Assembly (NCBI GenBank): GCA_019358975.1
Contig: JAHHIL010000006.1
Span: forward strand, 62,001-126,000
Reading direction: 5' to 3'
Length of the DNA: 64,000 bases
Source: Trichocoleus desertorum ATA4-8-CV12
Lineage (GTDB): Bacteria > Cyanobacteriota > Cyanobacteriia > FACHB-46
Positions 55,097 through 62,298 of the stretch are shown here, one piece after another (position 1 is the first letter of the stretch; every line of letters starts with the position of its first letter). The notes below the pieces were generated by a model that searched no databases, was not told where the DNA came from, and saw only the letters and a list, made by a program, of their open reading frames with translations. A program made the position numbers and the translations under genes.

Positions 55097-55583
55097 TTGC
55101 AAAGTTCCTTCTGTGGCTGACATGGGGGCTGGGGAAACAATAACTTTTAGCTGTTTAAGTAGCTGTCTGAGCTTGTCACAGCTCCAAGTAATTCTCGTGG
55201 AATCTGGGAGCGGACAGAGGCTATTTAAAGCTTGCACCTAGCCGTTACACCTTATACATCCCATTTTTGTGGGAGACTGCTCAGGAAAAGACTTTGTCGT
55301 CAATGGTAAGCCATCTTCTGAGGTTGCTTTTCCATAAGCATGCTGCACAAGTAAATAGATACTGCGGGTGTGAGAATCAATCCATACGTTAGCTTGAAAT
55401 TCTCAACAAAACATCAAAAAACTATGTAATGTCTGCAAAGAATCAGGACCCTCTGTATATTTTTGCCAAAGATTGAGATTCAGCTTTCCCAAGAAAAAAT
55501 AAGTCAACTCATATTGTGCTCATACTGTATAGTTGGACACTGACCATAGAGAAATCAGCCCTAATAAATGTGATGGATTAGCT
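55097..55583. other. Intergenic region upstream of gmd
   Basis: About 487 bp between the sugar-transferase stop and the gmd start, both on the minus strand. It includes 141 bp of open frame upstream of the chosen gmd start; the rest is AT-rich and presumably contains the gmd-fcl promoter. No other gene seen. Confidence 0.55.
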
Positions 55584-56288
55584 TCAATAAGCACCATTTT
55601 TGCTGGGGAAGATAACTACACCAATCGTCTTCACGATTAACCAGAGATCCATCCAAAGGTTACGGGCGTTGACGTAGTAAAGATCCATTTGGACACGACG
55701 ATGATAAGGAATATCATTTCGTCCGGAAACTTGCCAGAGTCCTGTAATTCCAGGTTGAATGGTCAAAATTCGATCCATGTATCTGCCGTATTTTGGTAAC
55801 TCTTCCTCTACCAGAGGCCGAGGACCCACGACGCTCATATCACCCTTCAACACATTCCAAAATTGCGGAAACTCATCCAGGCTTGTAACCCGCAAAAAAC
55901 GGCCGATCCAGGTAATACGAGGATCGTATTTCAGTTTGAAATTGGCTTCAAATTCTTGCCGAGCTTCCGGGGAAGTTGCCAACAGTTGGAGCAACACCTC
56001 GTCAGCATTTGCAACCATTGTTCTGAATTTGATGCAGCCAAACGGTTGACGATTCTTACCAATTCGTTCTTGAACATAAAAAATCGGCCCTGGAGAGCTA
56101 AGGGCAATCAACAGGGCCAGGAGCAGATAAACCGGAGAGAACAAAATCAGAACCGCAAGCGAAAACCCAATATCAAACACCCGCTTGGGAAACTCTCCGT
56201 CTAGACTAATTAACGTAACTGGCGGCAAGCTCCGCTTAAAAATCGCCCGAATTGTCTTGCCGGAGATAAGTTGACTTTCGGCAGTCAT
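55584..56288 (-). CDS. Initiating sugar transferase (polyprenyl-phosphate hexose-1-phosphate transferase family)
   Basis: 234 aa. These enzymes move a sugar-1-phosphate from a nucleotide sugar to undecaprenyl phosphate, the first membrane step of surface polysaccharide synthesis. One hydrophobic segment (about 35-60) precedes the soluble core: SSPGPIFYVQERIGKN, FGCIKFRTM, the catalytic Asp-Glu pair in VTSLDEFPQFWNVL, MSVVGPRPL, and PGITGLWQVSGRND. AAGGAG lies 5 nt before the ATG. It lacks the long N-terminal CoA-binding-like half of WbaP/WcaJ proteins, so it is the short form. It follows the GT4 gene by 62 bp. Confidence 0.93.
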   Translation of the reverse strand: MTAESQLISGKTIRAIFKRSLPPVTLISLDGEFPKRVFDIGFSLAVLILFSPVYLLLALLIALSSPGPIFYVQERIGKNRQPFGCIKFRTMVANADEVLLQLLATSPEARQEFEANFKLKYDPRITWIGRFLRVTSLDEFPQFWNVLKGDMSVVGPRPLVEEELPKYGRYMDRILTIQPGITGLWQVSGRNDIPYHRRVQMDLYYVNARNLWMDLWLIVKTIGVVIFPSKNGAY

Positions 56289-56350
56289 TGTACTCCTTCA
56301 ACTCACAAACTCACACCACACAGTCCTGATCATAAAGCCAGAAACACCTT

Positions 56351-57529
56351 CTACGGTGATTTAGGTCTAAAAGACAATGCCCGACTGGGATCGCTAGACC
56401 GAAATTCTTGGCAGCAGTGTTCCACAAAGCTGAGATATTGTTGCACAAACGCTTTAGCGTCAAAGGTTAGGGCATGCGATCGCACCACCTCAGCATTAAA
56501 CGCTTGGGCATGAGCTTCAAAATATTCCACCGCTTCAATTAAAGCCACCTCCGATTGAGTTGAGAACAAAACTCCTGTCGCAGCATCAGGATACTGCCGC
56601 ACATCTCGCACCGTTTCCAAGGCTCCTCCTGCTCCATAGGCAATAACAGGGGTACCACAGGCTTGAGCCTCAACTGGAGCGATGCCAAAATCTTCATGGG
56701 CCGCATAAACAAAAGCCTTCGCCTCGGCCATGTATTTCTCTACGACTGCATCTGGTTGCCAACCCAACACTTGTACATTCGGCTGGGCGATTTTGCGTAG
56801 CTCTTGCAGTTCCGGACCACTCCCAATCACCACCAGCGATCGCCCTGACTGATTAAAAGCACGCACAATCAGCGAGGTTTTCTTGTAGCTCACCAAGCGA
56901 GAAACTGTGAGGTAAAAGTCTTTTTTCTGAGCCTGGAAGGGAAATCGCTCCGTATGCACAGGCGGATAAATCACTGTAGCGGGACGCCGATAGTAGCGCC
57001 AAATCCGACGGGCTGTGTTGCAAGAATTGGCAATGAAATAATCTACCCGATTCGCAGATAAGACATCCCATTGCCGCAGAGAGTGCAGTAGCCAGCGAGT
57101 TACCCAGCCTGGGACTCCACGCCCCAAGGCACTGCTGCGCAAGTAGTCAAAGGTTAAATCCCAGGCATAGCGCATGGGTGTATGGCAATAACAAATATGC
57201 AACTGATGGGGTCCAGTTAGGACTCCTTTCGCAACGGCGTGGGAAGAAGAAAGAATCACATCATAGGGACGCAAATCCAGTTGCTCGATCGCTAAAGGCA
57301 ATAGGGGCAAATATTTCTGCACCCCTTGGCGAGCACCGGGAAAATACTGCAAAAAAGTCGTGCCAATCTGACGCTTAAACAAATAGCTGTCCGGATTTGT
57401 GGATTCGAAATCAATCAATGCATAGAGGTCGGCATCCACATGCTGCAAGATCTCCTGCACAACTAGTTCCGAACCCCCTGTTGCTTTTGGCGTTAACCAT
57501 TCATGAACCAGCGCGTACTTTAATTGCAC
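56351..57529 (-). CDS. Glycosyltransferase family 4
   Basis: 392 aa, GTG start at 57529 without a good ribosome-binding site. A GT-B fold retaining transferase. The N-terminal domain starts YALVHEWLTPKATGGSELVV with the glycine-rich acceptor loop; the C-terminal donor-binding domain has DFYLTVSRLVSYKKTSLIV and the E-x7-E motif in EDFGIAPVEAQACGTPVIAY. The donor sugar cannot be told from sequence; mannose or fucose is plausible given gmd-fcl nearby. It is the first gene of the GT4 / sugar-transferase pair. Confidence 0.92.
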   Translation of the reverse strand: MQLKYALVHEWLTPKATGGSELVVQEILQHVDADLYALIDFESTNPDSYLFKRQIGTTFLQYFPGARQGVQKYLPLLPLAIEQLDLRPYDVILSSSHAVAKGVLTGPHQLHICYCHTPMRYAWDLTFDYLRSSALGRGVPGWVTRWLLHSLRQWDVLSANRVDYFIANSCNTARRIWRYYRRPATVIYPPVHTERFPFQAQKKDFYLTVSRLVSYKKTSLIVRAFNQSGRSLVVIGSGPELQELRKIAQPNVQVLGWQPDAVVEKYMAEAKAFVYAAHEDFGIAPVEAQACGTPVIAYGAGGALETVRDVRQYPDAATGVLFSTQSEVALIEAVEYFEAHAQAFNAEVVRSHALTFDAKAFVQQYLSFVEHCCQEFRSSDPSRALSFRPKSP

Positions 57530-57778
57530 AGTCAGTTTAGAGATTAGGGAGATTAGGGCTGCTTAAAGGTGTTATCACCGAGTTTGTCACACTCTAGCGA
57601 TGATGAGTGACAGAAGTATGAATTGCTGACCAGCCTCAACCTCATTTTGGTCAAGCTGTAGAGAGTATAAAACGTGGATAGTGTTTCACCAAGCCTGAAG
57701 GTGGCAAGAATTCGGTCTCGCTAACTCTCAACTACTAAGTCTTTACGATATAGCGTGCCTTTGTCAGGAAGATCTTGG

Positions 57779-57825
57779 CTCAGGTTGACCACGCTCTTAG
57801 CGCTCAGGTTGGTAACGCTCTTAGC
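57779..57825. repeat. 24-bp tandem duplication at the ABC permease stop
   Basis: CTCAGGTTGACCACGCTCTT (first 20 of 23 nt, 57779-57801) recurs as CTCAGGTTGGTAACGCTCTT at 57803-57825, period 24 bp. The second copy spans the permease stop codon. Confidence 0.7.
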
Positions 57826-58685
57826 TTAGTCAGACTGAGAACGACCAAAAAAAGCACAAATTGAACTAACACAATACTAGGGCCAGAAGCAAAATTCAGT
57901 GTTCCAGATACCAACATGCCCATGATGCTACTGAGCGCTCCGATCGCAACTGATAGGAGCAAGAAACGGGCAAAACGCTGGCTTAGCAACTTAGCAGTCG
58001 AGGCTGGAATAACCAAAAAGGCATTCACGAGCAAAATACCGATCGCTTTGATGGAGACAGCAACTGCCAAAGACAGCAACACCACAAACAAATAACGGTG
58101 CAGTTGAACTGGAATCCCTTGCACTTGAGCTACCGCTTGATTGAGCGTCAGCAAGATTTGTTGTCGGAGCGTCGATAGCAAAAAAATAGCACTGACAATC
58201 AGCAACAGTAGTGTCAGCACTAAGTCGGTGCGGTTGATGGCTAGGATGTCGCCAAACAACACTCCCATCAGGTTGCCTCGGTAGCCCTGAATAAAGCTAG
58301 TCAGGATTACCCCGATCGCTAAAGCGCCTGAGAGCACAATGCTGAGGATGTTGTCACTCCACAAGTCGGTTTGGTCAATCAGGTAAAGCACCGCCAAACC
58401 AAACAGGAGGGTGAAAGGTAGCAGCATCCAAGTTGGGTTTAACTGGAGCAAAACGCCTAAAGCCACTCCAACTAAGGCTGCATGACCCACCGCATGACTA
58501 AAAAATGACAATTGCCGCAAGGTGACAAAGCAACCCAGCAGCCCGCCCAGCACCCCCATCAAAATCCCCCCAGCGATCGCCCGTTGCATGAACGGAAATT
58601 GCAGGAGATCAATCAACTGATTGGGATTAATAGCAGCAAACTGCAACTGATCAACCGGAAACCAGGGTAGACAGCCTAGGAGCAT
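57804..58685 (-). CDS. Metal ABC transporter permease (ZnuB/MntB family)
   Basis: 293 aa with eight or nine hydrophobic segments. The family signature GGLLGCFVTLRQLSFFSHAVGHAALVGVALG-type region is present (seen as LSFFSHAVGHAALVGVALG), as are KAIGILLVNAFLVIPASTAK and a C-terminal SGTLNFASGPSIVL. Such permeases import zinc, manganese or iron with an ATPase and a binding protein; neither gene is in the window, so the metal cannot be assigned. The start at 58685 is the first ATG; no strong ribosome-binding site is seen. The stop lies in a 24-bp tandem repeat. Confidence 0.9.
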   Translation of the reverse strand: MLLGCLPWFPVDQLQFAAINPNQLIDLLQFPFMQRAIAGGILMGVLGGLLGCFVTLRQLSFFSHAVGHAALVGVALGVLLQLNPTWMLLPFTLLFGLAVLYLIDQTDLWSDNILSIVLSGALAIGVILTSFIQGYRGNLMGVLFGDILAINRTDLVLTLLLLIVSAIFLLSTLRQQILLTLNQAVAQVQGIPVQLHRYLFVVLLSLAVAVSIKAIGILLVNAFLVIPASTAKLLSQRFARFLLLSVAIGALSSIMGMLVSGTLNFASGPSIVLVQFVLFLVVLSLTKLRALPT

Positions 58686-59004
58686 AATGAGGAGCCGAAA
58701 AGAATGAATAGACTGGGCGATCGCCGAAAAGCGCTAAGCAGATCTTGAGTGGGCCAAACGGATTTTGATCAGACTGCGGCATAATTGGAAAGGACTGAGA
58801 CTTTAGAGATAAATAACTTTGATAATTTCAGAAACTCAGCTTTTTAGTCGTCTTTGAGTTTACATAAAGAAAAGTTAATCTTTGCATCATAAAGCTTTAC
58901 TCTAGTTTTAGACTGTCCCGCTTTTGGCATAGGTGACTGTGACAACAGCATCCAATGGGCCTTGCGTCCTAGGACAGCTTTGGCATGTGATCGTTTTGAA
59001 AATT
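58686..59004. other. Divergent intergenic region between ABC permease and trpS
   Basis: 319 bp, AT-rich toward trpS. The frame of trpS is open from 58933 but unconserved before 59005. No second gene or RNA seen. A partial Zur-like half-site (TGATAAT) near 58820 lacks its second half. Confidence 0.5.
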
Positions 59005-60015
59005 ATGGTTAAGCAGCGGGTTCTTTCTGGCATTCAACCGACAGGCAATCTCCACTTAGGTAACTACTTAGGAGCCATTCGCAATTGGGTGGAAGGCCAA
59101 AGCCAATACGAAAACTTTTTCTGTGTCGTCGATCTTCATGCCATTACTGCGCCCCACAATCCAGCCACTTTGGCCGCTGACACCTACGCGATCGCAGCCA
59201 TCTATCTAGCTTGTGGCATTGACTTGGAGCACGCCCATATCTTTGTACAGTCCCACGTTCCAGCCCACAGCGAATTAACCTGGTTGCTGAATTGCATCAC
59301 CCCTTTGAACTGGTTGGAAGACATGATTCAGTTCAAAGAAAAAGCGGTAAGACAGGGTGAGAACGTCAATGTGGGCTTGCTCGACTATCCCGTGCTAATG
59401 GCCGCAGATATTTTGCTCTATCAAGCGGATAAGGTTCCGGTGGGAGAAGACCAGAAGCAGCACTTAGAGCTGACTCGTGACATTGCGGTACGCTTTAATC
59501 ACCAGTTTTGCAAAGACAACTCTCCAACCTTTAAGCTGCCAGAACCGTTGATTCGGGCGGCGGGAGCGAGAGTCATGAGCTTGACGGATGGCACTCGCAA
59601 AATGTCTAAATCTGATCCTTCGGATTTAAGTCGGATCAACGTTTTAGATCCTCCTGAGCAGATCCAAAACAAGATTAAGCGCTGCAAAACTGATCCCGTC
59701 AGAGGGTTGGAGTTTGACAACCCAGAACGGCCTGAGTGCAACAACTTGCTAACGCTCTATATGCTGTTGTCAGGCAAAACTAAAGCTGAGGTGGCGGCAG
59801 AGTGTCAGGATATGGGTTGGGGCCAGTTTAAGCCGTTGTTAACTGAAACTACGATTAGCGCCCTGAAACCCATCCAAGACAAATACAACGAAATCATGGC
59901 GGATAAAGGTTATTTAGAGTCAGTGCTGCGCCAAGGTCAGGAAGCTGCTGCCGCGATCGCCAACCAAACCTTGAACGAGGCAAAATCAGCCTTGGGCTAT
60001 GCCTTGCCGTTGTAG
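59005..60015 (+). CDS. trpS: Tryptophanyl-tRNA synthetase
   Basis: 336 aa from the ATG at 59005 (MVKQRVLSGIQPTGNLHLGN), matching the normal family length; 24 upstream open codons look unconserved. A class I synthetase charging tRNA(Trp). The HIGH-type motif is PTGNLHLGNYLGAI and the KMSKS motif is TRKMSKSDPSD. Also seen are LDYPVLMAADILLYQA, VPVGEDQKQHLELTRDIA and the C-terminal helical region. Confidence 0.96.
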   Translation: MVKQRVLSGIQPTGNLHLGNYLGAIRNWVEGQSQYENFFCVVDLHAITAPHNPATLAADTYAIAAIYLACGIDLEHAHIFVQSHVPAHSELTWLLNCITPLNWLEDMIQFKEKAVRQGENVNVGLLDYPVLMAADILLYQADKVPVGEDQKQHLELTRDIAVRFNHQFCKDNSPTFKLPEPLIRAAGARVMSLTDGTRKMSKSDPSDLSRINVLDPPEQIQNKIKRCKTDPVRGLEFDNPERPECNNLLTLYMLLSGKTKAEVAAECQDMGWGQFKPLLTETTISALKPIQDKYNEIMADKGYLESVLRQGQEAAAAIANQTLNEAKSALGYALPL

Positions 60016-60093
60016 CAGGGAGGCTCACTCGCCCATTGCCGCGTAGGAGTACAGAATGCCAGATGAAGTGACGATGGTGAGGTTAATCAAGTG

Positions 60094-61068
60094 ATGGATA
60101 ACGGTCAAAACAATCTCGCGATGCTGAATTCATCCCTATTGCCATCTCCCTCTTGCTTCCGCAATGCGGTTCAGTCTGGTGAGTTTTTAGTTACGGCTGA
60201 GGTCGCTCCGCCTAAAGGTGGTGATGCGGCTCACATGCTGCAAATGGCCCTGCTGCTCAAGCATCGAGTGCATGCCGTCAACATTACCGATGGCAGTCGG
60301 GCCGTGCTCCGCATGAGTTCCCTGGCAGCATCCATCATTCTGCTTCAGCATGGCATTGAGCCGATTTGTCAGGTCGCTTGCCGCGATCGCAACCGCATTG
60401 GCTTACAAGCCGATTTGATGGGAGCCCATGCTTTAGGCGTTCGTAATATTTTGGCTTTAACCGGAGACCCCGTAAAAGCTGGCGATCACCCCGATGCCCG
60501 GGCCGTGTTTGATTTGGAGTCGGTACGGCTGCTGCAACTGATCTCCAAGTTAAATCAAGGCTTTGACGGCAACGACAAACTGATGCCTGATGGCCCCACC
60601 GATTTGCTAGTGGGGGCAGCGGTTGACCCGCAGCTCAATAGCTGGTCAGGCTTACAGCGTCGCTTTGAGCGTAAATTAGCGGCAGGAGCCCAATTTTTCC
60701 AGAGCCAGTTAATTTGCGACTTTGATCGGCTGGAAAAATTCATGACTCAGATCGCGGTAGGTAGCAATAAGCCAGTTCTAGCAGGAATTTTCTTGCTGAA
60801 GTCGGCTAAAAACGCTCAGTTTATTAACCGCAACGTACCCGGTGTTTCCATCCCAGATGACATTATTCAGCGTTTGGAGCGAGCTGCTGACCCCTTGCAA
60901 GAAGGCATTGCGATCGCGGCAGAGCAAATCAAGTTAGCAAGAGAACTTTGCCAAGGCGTACATATGATGGCTGTGCGTCGAGAAGACTTGATCCCCCAAA
61001 TTCTAGATTTAGCTGGAATTCCGCCTATCACTCAAGCTGCTCCTGTCTTTCAACCTGCGGGAAGCTAA
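60094..61068 (+). CDS. Methylenetetrahydrofolate reductase family protein
   Basis: 324 aa. The ATG at 60094 (directly after an in-frame GTG at 60091) has GAGG about 13 nt upstream; an ATG at 60121 is also possible. The fold is the MTHFR TIM barrel: FLVTAEVAPPKGGD with the catalytic glutamate, AVNITDGSRAVLRMS, CRDRNRIGLQADLMGAHALG, NILALTGDP, FFQSQLICD and GVHMMAVRR. It probably reduces 5,10-methylene-THF to 5-methyl-THF for methionine synthesis. The N-terminus differs from E. coli MetF, being the version common in cyanobacteria. It lies 78 bp after trpS on the same strand. Confidence 0.88.
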   Translation: MDNGQNNLAMLNSSLLPSPSCFRNAVQSGEFLVTAEVAPPKGGDAAHMLQMALLLKHRVHAVNITDGSRAVLRMSSLAASIILLQHGIEPICQVACRDRNRIGLQADLMGAHALGVRNILALTGDPVKAGDHPDARAVFDLESVRLLQLISKLNQGFDGNDKLMPDGPTDLLVGAAVDPQLNSWSGLQRRFERKLAAGAQFFQSQLICDFDRLEKFMTQIAVGSNKPVLAGIFLLKSAKNAQFINRNVPGVSIPDDIIQRLERAADPLQEGIAIAAEQIKLARELCQGVHMMAVRREDLIPQILDLAGIPPITQAAPVFQPAGS

Positions 61069-61110
61069 GGGCGATCGCTCAACTTGGCTCACAGGACTTA
61101 TGCAACAAGC

Positions 61111-61986
61111 CTACTCAGGCTTCGTATCGTGATTGAGTGACTCTAGCATCTGCGGTGGGCCAAGCTGCGTGAGCTGGTAACCTTTGGGATAGCTGCGATG
61201 GTGAGCGTCAGTGTAAAACTTGGGCTGTTTCCGAGCTGGCAACCAGCGGAGAACTCGGCCTCGCAATCTCAAGCTGTAGGCGATCGCTTGTCGCAGGAAA
61301 ACGGGTGGAGCGGTGAATCCATAAGCTTCTAGCATTCGGTCATCTAAGAAACTGTGGACGCTCGGTCTAACTAAAGGGCGCAACCAGCTCGGAAACCAAC
61401 TCAGCATCAAGTTTTGGGTAGAGTCACCGACGAGACGATTGGTTCGGGCGTAGCAGAAGTGCTGCCGTTCGTACTCAACGTTGTAGCGCTCAAATCCTTC
61501 GTAGGTGTCAGGAATATCTTGAATCTGCATTCGCTGACCCACTGCCTGCCAGAAATAGAAAGAAGCCAAGCGTTCGTTGTGAGACATAGGTCGCCAGCCA
61601 AAGCGATCGATCCAACGTACAGGCTCATAGATAAATGTAGAAAGCACATACAAGAAATCGGCGTTGCTGATCTGAAAACGCCCATGCATGTGATTCATCC
61701 GTCGAATCGCTTCTTGACCGCGATCGCTGTCATATCCCCATTTCGAAATCTCAGCCACAATCAAGGCTGTATCGTCGTAACGTTTTTGCGGGCGCTGATG
61801 AAACTCTCCGGTTTTGTCGAGTAGCACTGAAATACTCGGCACACAAAATGTCCGAAACAGCGCAATTTCTAGAGCCCGATTAATATCCCAAGGAAATTCG
61901 TAGCCTGCCATCAAGCTGCAGATCTCCTGATGATCCTGCATGGGATCTAACTGCTGAATTTGATGCAGATTTTGATAACGTTTCAT
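61111..61986 (-). CDS. MpaB/DUF2236-family oxygenase-like protein
   Basis: 291 aa from the ATG at 61986, which has AGGAG about 5 nt upstream; the frame is open to 62058. The protein is helical with many aromatic residues and shows the cyanobacterial DUF2236/MpaB-like pattern: LMAGYEFPWDINRALEIALF, RYDDTALIVAEISKWG, MNHMHGRFQISNADFLYVLS, WIDRFGWRPMSHNERLASF and ERQHFCYARTNR. MpaB-type proteins bind haem b and include a latex-degrading oxygenase; histidines suitable as ligands are present, but the substrate is unknown. A terminator-like hairpin lies 79 bp upstream (62065-62085), so its promoter is probably downstream of that or it is controlled by read-through. Confidence 0.85.
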   Translation of the reverse strand: MKRYQNLHQIQQLDPMQDHQEICSLMAGYEFPWDINRALEIALFRTFCVPSISVLLDKTGEFHQRPQKRYDDTALIVAEISKWGYDSDRGQEAIRRMNHMHGRFQISNADFLYVLSTFIYEPVRWIDRFGWRPMSHNERLASFYFWQAVGQRMQIQDIPDTYEGFERYNVEYERQHFCYARTNRLVGDSTQNLMLSWFPSWLRPLVRPSVHSFLDDRMLEAYGFTAPPVFLRQAIAYSLRLRGRVLRWLPARKQPKFYTDAHHRSYPKGYQLTQLGPPQMLESLNHDTKPE

Positions 61987-62058
61987 ACACTCCTGCTGCA
62001 ACTTAAGTCTTACAGAAACTATCAGGCCATACGGCAGTGAATTCGGGTAAAGCGGCAC

Positions 62059-62183
62059 AAAAAAAGCCAGCTCCCATAGCTGGCTACTTTTAATTTTTAA
62101 TGACGTTGTCTTCTCAATTTGGAGGAACCTAAGCTGCGCGTTCCCACACTTGCAGCAGGTATAGGGTTATTGTTCCCGACTCC
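62059..62183 (-). ncRNA. Candidate structured small RNA
   Basis: On the minus strand, an extended -10 box (TGTTACAAT, TACAAT at 62195-62190) is followed by about 125 nt ending in a strong terminator: AGCCAGCT (62078-62085 on minus) loop of 5, AGCTGGCT, then seven T residues (62065-62059). Between them the RNA can fold into an outer stem GGGAAC/GTTCC and an inner stem CCTGCTGC/GCAGC-TT-AGG. No start codon with a ribosome-binding site or sizeable ORF is seen. It is not recognisable to me as 6S, SRP, tmRNA or Yfr1. It might instead be a leader of the DUF2236 gene. Confidence 0.45.
62065..62085 (-). terminator. Terminator hairpin of the candidate RNA / NFACT gene
   Basis: Perfect 8-bp stem with 5-nt loop and, on the minus strand, a T7 run. 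It is also partly usable on the plus strand (ACTTTT after the stem). Confidence 0.8.
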
Positions 62184-62298
62184 AGAAGTATTGTAACAAG
62201 ATACACAAACTTTTTGTCATGAATGTTTACAGCAATTTTTGAGAAGCTGCATCACTCTTTAGCTGGAGCCAGATGACATCCTACCATTCATTTCAACT

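Noticed and set aside
58815-58835. Zur-box-like sequence near the metal ABC permease
   Set aside because: Only one half (TGATAAT) matches; the second half of the palindrome is missing.
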